64,000 nucleotides of DNA, taken from CAVYBY01 sp963766935. GTDB taxonomy: Bacteria; Actinomycetota; UBA4738; HRBIN12. The translations under genes were made by a program, and so were the position numbers. The stretch is taken from NCBI GenBank assembly GCA_963766935.1, contig CAVYBY010000008.1:313466-377465 (forward strand), in the 5' to 3' direction. Shown in pieces: positions 8,156 through 19,538 of this stretch (positions are counted from its first letter, which is position 1; every line of letters begins with the position of its first letter). The notes beneath the pieces are model-generated. The model saw only the letters and a program-made list of their open reading frames with translations. It searched no databases and was not told the origin of the DNA.

Positions 8156-8421
8156 TCAGATCCGCAACGGACCGGTCTTCGCGAAGAGCGCACGCATGTG
8201 CCACACGGCGAGTGCCGCGCCCCCGATCGGCACCAGGACCCACGCTCTCGTGGCGATGTCGTCCTGGAACAGCAACGCGCCGATGCCCATGCCGGCGCCG
8301 AGCACGGCGATGATCGCGTCCATCACGAGCGGAGGAACGACGGACCGGCCCCGCAGCTCCAGCGCCGCGGCAACCGCGCCGAGTCCGACCAGCAGCGCCG
8401 CACCCGCCGCCGGGTGCACCC

Positions 8422-8425
<4 letters not shown>
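8156..8425 (-). CDS. Small membrane protein coupled to gyrA
   Basis: 89 residues from a GTG that overlaps the gyrA stop (GTGA). There are three hydrophobic stretches: AALLVGLGAVAAALEL, LVMDAIIAVLGAGMGIGALLF and AWVLVPIGGAALAVWHM. I do not recognise a family. The tight overlap with gyrA and the high-GC codon use argue that it is a real gene in the gyrB-gyrA transcript. Confidence 0.6.
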
Positions 8426-10866
<2,441 letters not shown>

Positions 10867-10892
10867 GCGATCCCTTTCCCTACAGGTCGTTC

Positions 10893-12872
10893 CTAGACGT
10901 CGAGGTTCTGAACGTCCTTGGCGTTGGTCTCGATGAACTCCTTGCGCAGCTGCACGTCCTCACCCATCAGGATCGTGAAGAGCCGGTCCGCGGCGACCGC
11001 GTCCTCCAGCTCCACCTGCAACAGGATCCGCTGCTCCGGGTCCATCGTCGTTCGCCACAGCTGGTCGGCGTCCATCTCGGCGAGCCCCTTGAACCGCTGC
11101 GGATCGAGCTTTTTCTCGCCGTTGCCGTCGCTACGGAAGATCTCCCACTCGCGCTCCGTGTAGAAATACAGCTCTTTCTTTCCTTCCTTGAGCAGGTAGA
11201 GCGGCGGCTGGGCGATGTAGACATAGCCCGCGTCGATCAGCTCGCGCATGTGTCGGAAGAGGAAGGTGAGCAGCAGCGTCCGGATGTGCGCGCCGTCGAC
11301 GTCGGCGTCGGCCATGATCACGATGCGGTGATACCGCGCGCGAGCCAGATCGAACTCCTCGCCGATGCCGGTGCCGATCGCGGTGATGAGCGCCTGGATC
11401 TCCTGGTTCTCGAGAATCTTGTGCAGGCGCGCCTTCTCGACGTTCAGGATCTTCCCGCGGATCGGCAGGATCGCCTGTGTGGCAGGGTTTCTGGCCTGCT
11501 TGGCCGAACCGCCGGCCGAGTCGCCCTCGACGATGTAGATCTCGCAGGACGCGGGGTCCGAGAGCTGGCAGTCGGCCAGCTTGCCCGGCAGCGAACCGGA
11601 CTCGAGGAACGACTTGCGGCGCGTCAGGTCGCGCGCCTGCTTGGCCGCGAGGCGCGCCTTCGCCGCGCCCTGTCCCTTCTGCACGATCCGCTTGCCGTCG
11701 CCGGGGTGCTCCTCCAGCCACGTGGCGAACGCGCCGTTCACCGTCGTCTCGACCAGCGAGCGCATCGAGGCGTTCCCGAGCTTGGTTTTCGTCTGCCCCT
11801 CGAACTGCGGGTCGCGAAGCTTGACACTGACGATCGCGATCAACCCTTCGCGGACGTCCTCCCCGATCAGGTTGTCCTCTTTCTCCTTGAGCAGTCCCTT
11901 GTTCCGCGCGTATCGGTTGATGACGTTCGTGAGGGCCTTCTTGAGTCCCTCCTCGTGCATCCCACCCTCGTGGGTGTTGATCGTGTTCGCGAACGAGAAG
12001 ACCGACTCGGAGTAGCCGCCGGTCCACTGGAGCGCGATCTCGACCTCGGCGTCCTCTTCCTTCGCCTCGACCGCGATGACCTTCGTGAGGGCGTCCTTGC
12101 CCGCAGCAAGGTGCTTCACGAAGTCCACGAGCCCGCCGGTCGCCTTGAAGGTCTCCTTGTGGGCCGGCTCCTCGCGCTCGTCGACCAGGTTGATCTCGAC
12201 GCCCTTGTTGAGAAACGCGAGCTCGCGGAGGCGTTCGACGAGGACCTTCCGCTCGAACTCCCGTGTCTCGACGAAGACCTCGGGGTCGGGCCAGAACCGG
12301 ACCGTGGTGCCGGTCTTGGTCGAGGCCCTGCCCTTCGCGAGCTTCTTCGTGGGCTTGCCGCGGGCGTACTCCTGGTGCCAGGAGAACCCGTCACGCTGGA
12401 CGTCGACGACGAGCTTCTCGCTGAGCGCGTTGACGACCGAGACGCCGACGCCGTGCAGACCGCCGGAGATGCGGTAGCCGCCGCCGCCGAACTTTCCGCC
12501 GGCGTTGAGCGTCGTCAGCACGACCTCCATCGCCGGACGGCGGTTCTTCGAACCGGGAATCGGCTTGACCGGGATGCCGCGGCCGTTGTCGTACACGCTC
12601 GCCGACCCGTCGGCATGCAGCGTCACCACGATCCGCGACGCGTGACCACCCATGGCCTCGTCGATCGAGTTGTCGACGACTTCGTAGACGAGATGGTGCA
12701 GGCCCCGGGAGCTGGTCGTGCCGATGTACATGCCCGGTCGAAGCCGGACGTGCTCGACTCCCTCCAGCACCTGGATGTTGCTGGAGTCGTAGCCGGATCG
12801 CTTTTTCGATGCTCGGGACGGCTTTTTCGGGGGTGTTTCCGGGGTCGGAACCGATCTCTCAGCGGTAGCCAA
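10893..12872 (-). CDS. gyrB: DNA gyrase subunit B
   Basis: 659 residues from TTG at 12872. This start is preferred because GGAGG precedes it (12877-12881) and the residues upstream of it in frame do not resemble GyrB. The GHKL ATPase shows EVVDNSIDEAMGG, YDNGRGIPV and GGLHGVGVSVVNALS. The TOPRIM part shows EGDSAGGSAKQARN and MADADVDGAHIRTLLLTF. The C-terminal KRFKGL-type motif (QRFKGLAEMDADQLW) contacts GyrA. A charged Lys/Ser/Pro-rich tail of about 25 residues precedes the conserved domain. Confidence 0.97.
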   Translation of the reverse strand: MATAERSVPTPETPPKKPSRASKKRSGYDSSNIQVLEGVEHVRLRPGMYIGTTSSRGLHHLVYEVVDNSIDEAMGGHASRIVVTLHADGSASVYDNGRGIPVKPIPGSKNRRPAMEVVLTTLNAGGKFGGGGYRISGGLHGVGVSVVNALSEKLVVDVQRDGFSWHQEYARGKPTKKLAKGRASTKTGTTVRFWPDPEVFVETREFERKVLVERLRELAFLNKGVEINLVDEREEPAHKETFKATGGLVDFVKHLAAGKDALTKVIAVEAKEEDAEVEIALQWTGGYSESVFSFANTINTHEGGMHEEGLKKALTNVINRYARNKGLLKEKEDNLIGEDVREGLIAIVSVKLRDPQFEGQTKTKLGNASMRSLVETTVNGAFATWLEEHPGDGKRIVQKGQGAAKARLAAKQARDLTRRKSFLESGSLPGKLADCQLSDPASCEIYIVEGDSAGGSAKQARNPATQAILPIRGKILNVEKARLHKILENQEIQALITAIGTGIGEEFDLARARYHRIVIMADADVDGAHIRTLLLTFLFRHMRELIDAGYVYIAQPPLYLLKEGKKELYFYTEREWEIFRSDGNGEKKLDPQRFKGLAEMDADQLWRTTMDPEQRILLQVELEDAVAADRLFTILMGEDVQLRKEFIETNAKDVQNLDV

Positions 12873-13008
12873 ACGTCCTCCGTATCCGGCCCACGCGGCG
12901 GCCCCTCGCGGATCGCGGGAGGCGTGCGCCGGGAGCTCGCACGAACCCCCATATTCTACCAACCGCGGGTGTCATTCAGGGGATGTTCGGGCCCCTGAAT
13001 TCCGCTCT

Positions 13009-13362
13009 CTACCAGCGGTTTTCGTCTGCCGGAACGACCACGATCCTGACGGTGCGGATCTGCCCGCCGCCGAGCGCCTCGTCGGCCTTGTTTCGGATCT
13101 CGTCGGCCATGAACCGCGCTTGTGCCCCCCAGGGCCCGTCGGTCGCCCGTACGGTCAGCATGCCCTGCTCGAGGGTGTGGGGCGCGGTCGCCGCCGCGAG
13201 GCGCTCACCGACGATCTCGGGCCAGCGACGGGCGAGCGCAGCGACGGGAAGGCCGCGCGCGAACGCCGGCTCGGTCAGCAGGCTGTCCACGATCTCGCCC
13301 AGCGGAACCGGGTCGCCGCTCCGCCGCTCGCGCCGGCCGCCGAATCCCTTGGAGTGCGGCAT
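13009..13362 (-). CDS. DciA-like protein (DUF721), putative replicative helicase loader
   Basis: 117 residues. The DUF721 core is visible: an N-terminal LGEIVDSLLTEP, then LARRWPEIVGERLAAATAPHTL and the final strand LTVRATDGPWGAQARFMADEI. Family members (DciA) help load or position the replicative helicase, and actinobacteria lack DnaC. Its ATG shares one base with the recF stop (TGATG), so the two are co-translated in the dnaN-recF-dciA-gyrB block. Upstream context and length match the usual actinobacterial gene between recF and gyrB. Confidence 0.88.
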   Translation of the reverse strand: MPHSKGFGGRRERRSGDPVPLGEIVDSLLTEPAFARGLPVAALARRWPEIVGERLAAATAPHTLEQGMLTVRATDGPWGAQARFMADEIRNKADEALGGGQIRTVRIVVVPADENRW

Positions 13363-14463
13363 CAGGCGGCCCGCACCCGGACCGTGCCGGCGCGCACGTC
13401 CCATACCTCGGCGGCGCCGGCCGGGATCGCCGCGTCGTCGGCGACGCTGATCACGACCTGGCCGCCGCGCTCGGCCAGGCGCGCACCGACGCGATCGCGC
13501 CTCGAGGGATCCAGCGCGCTGAACGGATCGTCGACGAGCAGCACCGGCGGCTCCCCCACCTCCGCCTCGACCGCCGACGCTTGCGCCAGGCGAAGGCAGA
13601 GCGCGGCCGCCGACGTCTCGCCGTGGGAGCCGAACGCCCGGGCGCCGAGATCGCGGACGGCCAGCTCCAGATCGTCGCGGTGCGGACCCACGAGCGAGGT
13701 CCGACGCTGGAGCTCGTCGGTCCGGCGCTCGTCCAGACGCGTCCTGAACGCGGCTTCGGGCTCGGGGGCGGCGGCTGGGCACGTCCGGCGCGTAGGCGAC
13801 ATGCAGCCCGTACCCGGTCACGTGGTGGAACTCCTCGCGGGCGGCATCGGCGATCCGTTCGACGGCGTCGGCGCGGGCACGGCCGAGCGCGACGCCGCTC
13901 TCGATCAGCTGCTCGTCCCAGGCATCGAGCCCCGGCGGAGTCGTTCCACGACCGTCCCACTCCTTGAGGAGCCGGTTCCGCTGACGAAGGACCCGTTCGT
14001 AGGCGGTCGTCAGCGTGTCGCGCGCCGGGTGCAGCGACACGACCAGCTCGTCGATGAAGTCGCGGCGCTTCGACGGATCGCCGGTCACAACGCGAAGGTC
14101 GAACGGTCCGGAGAACACGACGCGCACGCGCTGGCGGACGTCGCGGCGGCGGCGAACCGGCGAGCGGTCGATGCGCATGCGGTTCGCTCCCTTGCGCGGA
14201 ATCTCGATCTCGACGAGCACCTTGCCTCCGAGCGTCTCGAACTCCCCGCGCGCGAACGCGGACTCGGTTCCCTCGCGGACCAGATTGGCCGACGCCGACG
14301 TTCTCGGCGACGCGAGCGCGTAGAGAAAGGCGATCCCTTCCAGCAAGTTCGTCTTTCCCTCGCCGTTTGGTCCGGCCACGGCGATCAGTCCCGCCGGCGG
14401 CGGCTCGAGGCGGGTGTGCTCGTGGTTTCGGAAGTCGCGAAGCTCGACCCAGCGCAGGCGCAT
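13362..14463 (-). CDS. recF: RecF recombination/repair ATPase (one frameshift)
   Basis: 366 residues after correction. The first frame has the Walker A GPNGEGKTNLLEGI and runs to about HVAYAPDV. The second frame carries the rest: TSLVGPHRDDLEL, the ABC-like signature region and the Walker B LLVDDPFSALDPSRRDRV. The shift lies at a run of five G at 13764-13768 (plus strand), where one base is surplus. Without it the two halves join smoothly and the length becomes a multiple of three. RecF helps load RecA at gaps. An intact gene is expected here, so a consensus error is likely. Confidence 0.9.
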
Positions 14464-14488
14464 CTGGCCGCCCGCGCTCCCGCCGGCC

Positions 14489-15592
14489 TCAGCCGACCGC
14501 GGCCGGGAGCCGGACCGGCATCACCAGGTAGGTGAACTCGTCGCTGTCGCCGCGAACCACGCCGGGCTTCAACCCGTCGCGGACGTCGATCCGCACCGAC
14601 TCGCCCGAGGCCGCACCAAGCCCGTCCGCCAGGTAGTGCGGGTTGAAGGCGACCTTCAGATCCTCGCCCTCGTACCTCGCTTCGACGGTCTCGACCGCCT
14701 GTCCGAGATCCGGGGAGCTGGACGAGAGCTTGACGCCGAGCGCGTTGAACTCCATGCGCACCGGAGTCGTGTCGCGGGCGAGCAGCCCCACACGGCGGAC
14801 GGCATCCAGCAACTGCTGGCGCGAGACCACCAGCCGGCTCTCGTGGGTCTCGGGCAGGAGCTGCCGGTAGGCGGGGAACTCGCCCTCGATCAGCCGCGAC
14901 GTGAGCGTCAGCGCCCCGATCGTGAACGACACCTGCGACTCGTCGACCCAGACGACCAGCTCCGCCTTCTCGTCGACCGAGGCGGCGCGTCCGGCCTCGG
15001 TCAGCGCGCGCTCGGGCACGATCACCGCGGCCTCGCCGTCGGCGGTCGCGACCAGATCGCGCACCGCCAGGCGATACGAGTCGGTCGCGACCAACACGAC
15101 GCCCTCGCGGCTGATCTCGAGCAGGATCCCGGTCAGCACCGGGCGCGCATCGTCGCGCGACGCCGCCCTGGCGACCTGCGCGACGGCGTCGGCGAACGTC
15201 CCCGCCTCGACCGTGATCCGGGTCCCACCCGGCGCCTGCAGTCCCGGGAAGTCCTCGGCCGGCAGCAGCCGGAGCGTGCCCTCGTACGCGGCGCAGCGGA
15301 TCCTCGCCTGCGACTGATCGGCCTCGAACTCGATGGGCGCGTCCGAGAGCGACTTCACCGTGTCGGCCAGCAACCGGGCCGGCACGAGCGCGGTTCCCGC
15401 GTCCTGGGCCTGCACCTGCGCCGACAGCCGCGCCGAGACCTCGAGGTCCGTCGTCGTCAGCGTCAGCTGCCCGTCCTCGGTGACCTCGATCAGGACTCCC
15501 GTCAGGGCGGGGATGCCGGGACGCGATGACACCCCACGCTGGACGGTCTGGAGCGCCTCGGAGAACACGTCACGGTCGCACCTGAACTTCAC
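14489..15592 (-). CDS. dnaN: DNA polymerase III sliding clamp (beta subunit)
   Basis: 367 residues. I choose GTG at 15592 (VKFRCDRDVF) rather than the upstream GTG at 15601. GGGAG lies eight bases before the former but abuts the latter, and clamp proteins usually begin MKFR. Three repeated clamp folds are visible, with TDLEVSARL in domain I, VATDSYRLAVRD in domain II and the C-terminal VMPVRL, which forms part of the partner-binding pocket. It follows dnaA across a 214-base gap that holds likely oriC sequences. Confidence 0.96.
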   Translation of the reverse strand: MKFRCDRDVFSEALQTVQRGVSSRPGIPALTGVLIEVTEDGQLTLTTTDLEVSARLSAQVQAQDAGTALVPARLLADTVKSLSDAPIEFEADQSQARIRCAAYEGTLRLLPAEDFPGLQAPGGTRITVEAGTFADAVAQVARAASRDDARPVLTGILLEISREGVVLVATDSYRLAVRDLVATADGEAAVIVPERALTEAGRAASVDEKAELVVWVDESQVSFTIGALTLTSRLIEGEFPAYRQLLPETHESRLVVSRQQLLDAVRRVGLLARDTTPVRMEFNALGVKLSSSSPDLGQAVETVEARYEGEDLKVAFNPHYLADGLGAASGESVRIDVRDGLKPGVVRGDSDEFTYLVMPVRLPAAVG

Positions 15593-15601
15593 GATCCCCA
15601 C

Positions 15602-15806
15602 TCCCTTCTCATGTTGGTCTTAGAACTCTCTACTGACAGTGGTAGGCATTGTGGAAAGGTGCAGAGTCACCCGATCTCCGCAGGGTAACGGCCCTCACCG
15701 ACAGTCCACGGCTGTGGAAAGTGGGTGGGGAAAACGTGTCGCTCTTTCTCGGACGGGCCGAACGAGCGGATCGGTGCACCGGCCGGGCGGATGTTGCCCA
15801 CCGAGT
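15602..15806. other. dnaA-dnaN intergenic region, probable oriC
   Basis: Two copies of TGTGGAAAG (reverse CTTTCCACA) at 15650-15658 and 15713-15721 resemble DnaA boxes (TTATCCACA) with changes at the first and third bases. A GTGGGGAAAACG at 15726-15737 is a weaker relative. In actinobacteria oriC usually lies between dnaA and dnaN. The region is somewhat richer in A+T than its surroundings. The number of recognisable boxes is small, so the call is a proposal. Confidence 0.55.
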
Positions 15807-17228
15807 TCACACCCCGCTCCGAACCCGGTTGCGGATGACCTTGGTGAGGTCCTGGACCTGGCGGAGCGTGGCGTCGCGCTCGCGCATGTCCTGCTCGACC
15901 TTCTTGATGCCGTGCAGGGCAGTGCTGTGGTCGCGACCGCCGAAGAGCTCCCCGATCTTGACGAGCGAGAGTCCCGTGCACTCTCTCGTCAGGTACATGG
16001 CGATGTGCCGCGCATGCGTCAGCGGCCGCGAACGGGACTTGGACAACAGGTCGCTCGTCGCGAGCGAGAAGTAGCCGGCCGTCTCCTCGAGGATCATCTG
16101 CGGCGGAATCTCGCTCTCGGTCTGCGGGATGAGGTCTTCGAGCGCGTGCTCGGCCAAGCCGACGTCGAGGACCTGGCCGGTGAGCTCGGACCACGCCACC
16201 ACGCGCACGAGCGCGCCCTCGAGCTCGCGCACCGACTGGTCGAACTTCGACGCGACGAACTCGATGACATCGGGCGGCACGGTGATGTGATCGCGCTCGG
16301 CCTTGACCTGCAGGATCGCGATGCGCGTCTCGAGGTCGGGCGGCTGCACGTCGACGCACAGGCCCCATCGGAACCGGCTGACCAGGCGTTCTTCCATGCC
16401 CGACAGCTCGTGCGGGGGGCGGTCCGAGGCGATGACGATCTGGCGCCCGGCGGCGTGCAGGTGGTTGAAGGTGTGGAAGAACTCCGTCTGCGTCTCCTCG
16501 CGTTTGGCGAGGAACTGGATGTCGTCGACGAGCAGCACGTCCACCTCGCGGTACTTCTGCCGGAAGCGATCGCCCTGGCGCTCGCGGACCGCGGTGATGA
16601 ACTCGGTGACGAAGCGGTCGGACGTGACGTACTTCACGCGCATGGACATCTTGAGGCGGTGCATGTGATGGCCGAGCGCGACGAGAAGATGCGTCTTGCC
16701 GAGCCCCACTCCCCCATAGATGAACAACGGGTTGTACGCCGTGGAGGGGGGCGCCTCGGCGACCGCCATGGCGGCTGCGTGCGCGAAGCGGTTCGACGGC
16801 CCCGGGACGAACGCGTCGAAGGTGTAGTTGGGAAACGGCAGGGTCGGAACGACCACGGCACCGGGCGCATGAGATGGGATCGGACTGCCGATCGCGGCGT
16901 ACGAGGCGGGCGGCGGGCCGCTGGTCGCGGGCTCCGTCTCGTCCTCGGTTGCCGCGCGCACGTTCTCGTCCACCTGAAGGATGACCTTGACGGGTCGCCC
17001 GACAGCCTCGGCCGCGGCTCCCTCGATCAGCCCGAGATGCTGGTGCTGGAGTCGTTCCCGGATGAGCTGGCTGGGCACGGCGAGCTCCAGGACGTCGTCG
17101 CGGAGACTCGTGGGGCGGACCTCCGCGAACCACATGACGACCGTGGTTTCGGGCAGATCCACACCGGCGCGCTCCAGGACGTGCGACCAGGCCGCAACCG
17201 CGTCATGTTCGGAAAAGGCAACCGCCAT
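15807..17228 (-). CDS. dnaA: Chromosomal replication initiator DnaA
   Basis: 473 residues from the ATG at 17228. Domain I covers about residues 1-85. A Pro/Ala-rich linker follows. The AAA+ domain has Walker A GGVGLGKTHLL, Walker B VLLVDDIQFL and sensor SRFRWGL. Domain IV ends in the DnaA signature GELFGGRDHSTALHGI that reads DnaA boxes. It initiates replication at oriC. DnaA-box-like sequences lie just upstream of its start, so autoregulation is likely. It is divergent from rpmH, as in most bacteria. Confidence 0.97.
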   Translation of the reverse strand: MAVAFSEHDAVAAWSHVLERAGVDLPETTVVMWFAEVRPTSLRDDVLELAVPSQLIRERLQHQHLGLIEGAAAEAVGRPVKVILQVDENVRAATEDETEPATSGPPPASYAAIGSPIPSHAPGAVVVPTLPFPNYTFDAFVPGPSNRFAHAAAMAVAEAPPSTAYNPLFIYGGVGLGKTHLLVALGHHMHRLKMSMRVKYVTSDRFVTEFITAVRERQGDRFRQKYREVDVLLVDDIQFLAKREETQTEFFHTFNHLHAAGRQIVIASDRPPHELSGMEERLVSRFRWGLCVDVQPPDLETRIAILQVKAERDHITVPPDVIEFVASKFDQSVRELEGALVRVVAWSELTGQVLDVGLAEHALEDLIPQTESEIPPQMILEETAGYFSLATSDLLSKSRSRPLTHARHIAMYLTRECTGLSLVKIGELFGGRDHSTALHGIKKVEQDMRERDATLRQVQDLTKVIRNRVRSGV

Positions 17229-17230
17229 CG

Positions 17231-17264
17231 CTATCCACAGAACCTTTCCACAATGGTGGAAAAC
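17231..17264. promoter_or_regulatory. DnaA-box-like cluster upstream of dnaA
   Basis: CTATCCACA at 17231-17239 and CTTTCCACA at 17244-17252 are followed by an inverted TGGTGGAAAA. Together they form a near-palindrome (TTTCCACAATGGTGGAAA) a few bases before the dnaA start. The motif CTTTCCACA is the same one seen twice in the dnaA-dnaN gap. These could be autoregulatory sites or part of a bipartite origin. Confidence 0.5.
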
Positions 17265-17406
17265 CCTTCGGGGGGAAGGTTTTGCAGGCACACACCGGTC
17301 CACGTTTGGAAGACCGAGTGGGGAGGCGGGGCGGACTATAGCACCCGTGTTTTCGCGGGTTTAGGCCGCGCCGGGGGTCCTGTCACTCTTTCTGTTGTCA
17401 ACCCCT

Positions 17407-17436
17407 TTGTCCTGGGATGTTCGCGGTTCGTATACT
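17407..17436 (+). promoter_or_regulatory. Housekeeping-type promoter for rpmH
   Basis: TTGTCC at 17407-17412, an 18-base spacer and TATACT at 17431-17436 fit a sigma-70/SigA promoter. It is 50 bases upstream of the rpmH start and points into the rpmH-rnpA-yidD-yidC block. Confidence 0.55.
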
Positions 17437-17485
17437 GCCCCGCCGAGTACCCGTCGGCGCTCGTCTCTCTTCACGAAGGATCTCC

Positions 17486-17629
17486 ATGGCCAAGGGCAAG
17501 CGCACCTACCAGCCGAACAACCGTCATCGGGCCAAGACCCACGGCTTCCGCATTCGCATGCGGACGCGCGCGGGCCGCGCCATCATCGCCCGCCGCCGGC
17601 GCAAGGGCCGGACTCGCATCACTCCCTGA
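17486..17629 (+). CDS. rpmH: 50S ribosomal protein L34
   Basis: 47 residues, highly basic, with the family signature KRTYQPNNRHRAKTHGFRIR and the C-terminal GRAIIARRRRKGR. ATG at 17486 has AAGGA nearby upstream. It is the first gene of the rightward rpmH-rnpA-yidD-yidC-jag-rsmG-parA-parB block and is divergent from dnaA. Confidence 0.97.
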   Translation: MAKGKRTYQPNNRHRAKTHGFRIRMRTRAGRAIIARRRRKGRTRITP

Positions 17630-17636
17630 GCCGTCG

Positions 17637-17942
17637 TTGCGCAAGCACCCGGTCCGCCGCGTGCTCGATGAAGGCCGTCCGCTGCGTGGAAGGCGGATGG
17701 TACTGTTGCTCGCGCCCGGGTCTGGTCGGTGCGCCGCCGTCGCGTCGAAGCGCATCGGCGGTGCGGTCGAGCGGAACCGGGCCCGTCGTGTCCTCCGGGC
17801 GGCGTGGCGCGAGGCCGGAGCCCAGCTCGACGAGGACGACGTCGTCCTGGTGGCCCGGGGGGCCATTCTGGGTGCCAAGACGCAAGACCTGGTGGCCGAG
17901 ATGACCGAACTGCTCCGCGAGCGTGAGGCGGTGCGCTCGTGA
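17637..17942 (+). CDS. rnpA: Ribonuclease P protein component
   Basis: About 101 residues. The RNR motif region ASKRIGGAVERNRARRVLRAAW identifies the RNase P protein, which helps the catalytic RNA trim tRNA 5' ends. The start is uncertain. I use TTG at 17637, seven bases after rpmH, which gives an N-terminus slightly shorter than usual; no ATG or GTG lies in frame between the rpmH stop and the conserved core. Its stop overlaps the yidD GTG (GTGA). Confidence 0.85.
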   Translation: MRKHPVRRVLDEGRPLRGRRMVLLLAPGSGRCAAVASKRIGGAVERNRARRVLRAAWREAGAQLDEDDVVLVARGAILGAKTQDLVAEMTELLREREAVRS

Positions 17943-18256
17943 GCGGCATCCGCCGAGCGGCCTGGATCTCGGGGATCCCGGCCCGGTTCGCGTTGATCGG
18001 GCTCATCCGGCTGTACCGGGCGACCCTTTCGGGGTTCGCCGGCGGCCAGTGCCGGTATCTCCCGTCCTGCTCGCACTACGCCGAGGAGGCGGTCCGCACT
18101 CGCGGTGCGCTCGTCGGTTCGCTCCTCGCCGCGCGCCGCATCGCTCGCTGCCATCCGTGGGCACGTGGCGGACTCGACCCGGTGCCCCCAGCTGACCTGC
18201 ATGACCACATCATACAGACGATTCCGAACGCGCCCTCCCGACAGGTCCGGCCATGA
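17939..18256 (+). CDS. yidD: Membrane protein insertion efficiency factor YidD
   Basis: 105 residues. The DUF37 core is plain: LIRLYRATLSGFAGGQCRYLPSCSHYAEEA, then GSLLAARRIARCHPWARGGLDPVP. It carries the conserved cysteines and an amphipathic N-terminal helix for the inner membrane face. It assists YidC-dependent insertion. GTG start overlaps the rnpA stop, and its TGA overlaps the yidC ATG. Confidence 0.95.
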   Translation: MSGIRRAAWISGIPARFALIGLIRLYRATLSGFAGGQCRYLPSCSHYAEEAVRTRGALVGSLLAARRIARCHPWARGGLDPVPPADLHDHIIQTIPNAPSRQVRP

Positions 18257-19536
18257 TCGCCGACATCCCCTTCATCACGCCGGTTTTCCAGGTACTGCTG
18301 AACGCGACCGGCTGGGTGCTGTCCCGTGTGTATGACGTCATCCCCAACTTCGGCGTGGCCATCCTGGTGCTCACACTGGTGATCCGGCTGCTGCTGCTCC
18401 CGCTGTTCATCAAGCAGATGAAGAACATGCAGGCGATGCAGGCGATCCAGCCGAAGATCAAGGAGATCCAGCGCAAGTTCAAGGGCGACCGCCAGAAGAT
18501 CCAGGCAGAGCAGATGAAGCTCTACCAGGACTCCGGCGTGAACCCGCTCAGCAGCTGTCTCCCGATGCTGCTCCAGTTCCCGATCCTGATCACCATCTAT
18601 GCGGTGATCCGCCCGCCCCAGTACCTGCCGGTCGACGCGCAGAGTCAGCAGACCGAGGTCGTGTCCCAGATCGAGGGCTACCGGGTGATGAACAACCACA
18701 TCCCGATCGGCGATGCGCTGTTCGCCGACACGGTCACGCACGAGACCTCGTTGTTCGTGAACCTTCAGTGCTCGTTCGTCCAGGCGGGCAGCCAGGCGGA
18801 AGTGTCCGACACCAAGCACAACCCGGTCGTCTCCGGCAAGCCGTTGTTCACGAGCACGGGCGTGCCGATCGTCGGTCTCACCACCCACCAGCCGCTCGAC
18901 TGCGGCTCGAAGTGGCCCGCGAAGATCCCGTTCGGTGGGCTGCTGCTGGTGATGATTGCCGGCACGTACTACCAGCAGCGGCAGATGCAGGGGATGAACC
19001 CACCGGGTGCGGCCGGGCAGCAGCAACAGATGATCATGCGGCTGATGCCGCTGACGTTCGCCTTCCTCGGCATCGGCTTACCGGCGGGAGTGGTGCTGTA
19101 TTGGACCCTGTCCACCGGCATCCAGGTGGCCCAGCAGCATTTCCTGATGCTGGCCGGCCACATCGGGCCGGCAGCCGCGGAGCGGAGCCTTCAGCAGCGT
19201 CAAGCCAAGATCGCCGCCAAGGCGACCGGCGATGACAGCGGACCGCGGAAGAACGTCTTCAGCCGCATCATCGAGAAGGCCGACCAAGAGCGAAAGCGGC
19301 GGCAGGAAGAACTGATCAAGCGCGAGACGACCCAGCGCAAGCCGGGCAGCGGCAAGGGCGGGTCGACGGGCTCGGGCGGGTCCAAGCCGGGATCCGGTGG
19401 GTCCGGATCGGGCGGATCCGGCACGTCGGGTTCTTCCGGAGGAAGGAAGTCCGGCGGCACCGGATCGACCGGGTCCGGGGGCTCCAAGAACGGCAACCGG
19501 GGTTCGTCCTCGAGACGGCGCAAGCGGAAGAGGTGA
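18253..19536 (+). CDS. yidC: Membrane protein insertase YidC
   Basis: 427 residues. The first helix (LLNATGWVLSRVYDVIPNFGVAILVLTLVIRLLLLPLFIKQMKNMQ region) starts the 60KD_IMP domain with its hydrophilic-groove arginine. The helical hairpin PKIKEIQRKFKGDRQKIQAEQMKLY, the helix NPLSSCLPMLLQFPILITIYAVI and further helices near residues 225-295 complete it. The last 70 residues are a Gly/Ser-rich tail ending in a run of Arg/Lys. Such basic tails help bind ribosomes in related proteins; here this is inferred. A long insert (about residues 120-215) sits between the second and third helices. Confidence 0.95.
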   Translation: MIADIPFITPVFQVLLNATGWVLSRVYDVIPNFGVAILVLTLVIRLLLLPLFIKQMKNMQAMQAIQPKIKEIQRKFKGDRQKIQAEQMKLYQDSGVNPLSSCLPMLLQFPILITIYAVIRPPQYLPVDAQSQQTEVVSQIEGYRVMNNHIPIGDALFADTVTHETSLFVNLQCSFVQAGSQAEVSDTKHNPVVSGKPLFTSTGVPIVGLTTHQPLDCGSKWPAKIPFGGLLLVMIAGTYYQQRQMQGMNPPGAAGQQQQMIMRLMPLTFAFLGIGLPAGVVLYWTLSTGIQVAQQHFLMLAGHIGPAAAERSLQQRQAKIAAKATGDDSGPRKNVFSRIIEKADQERKRRQEELIKRETTQRKPGSGKGGSTGSGGSKPGSGGSGSGGSGTSGSSGGRKSGGTGSTGSGGSKNGNRGSSSRRRKRKR

Positions 19537-19538
19537 CC

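Noticed and set aside
13009..14463. A single 484-residue RecF-DciA fusion protein
   Set aside because: The middle 130 residues are low-complexity Arg/Gly out-of-frame sequence; the two proteins are separate once the recF shift is corrected.
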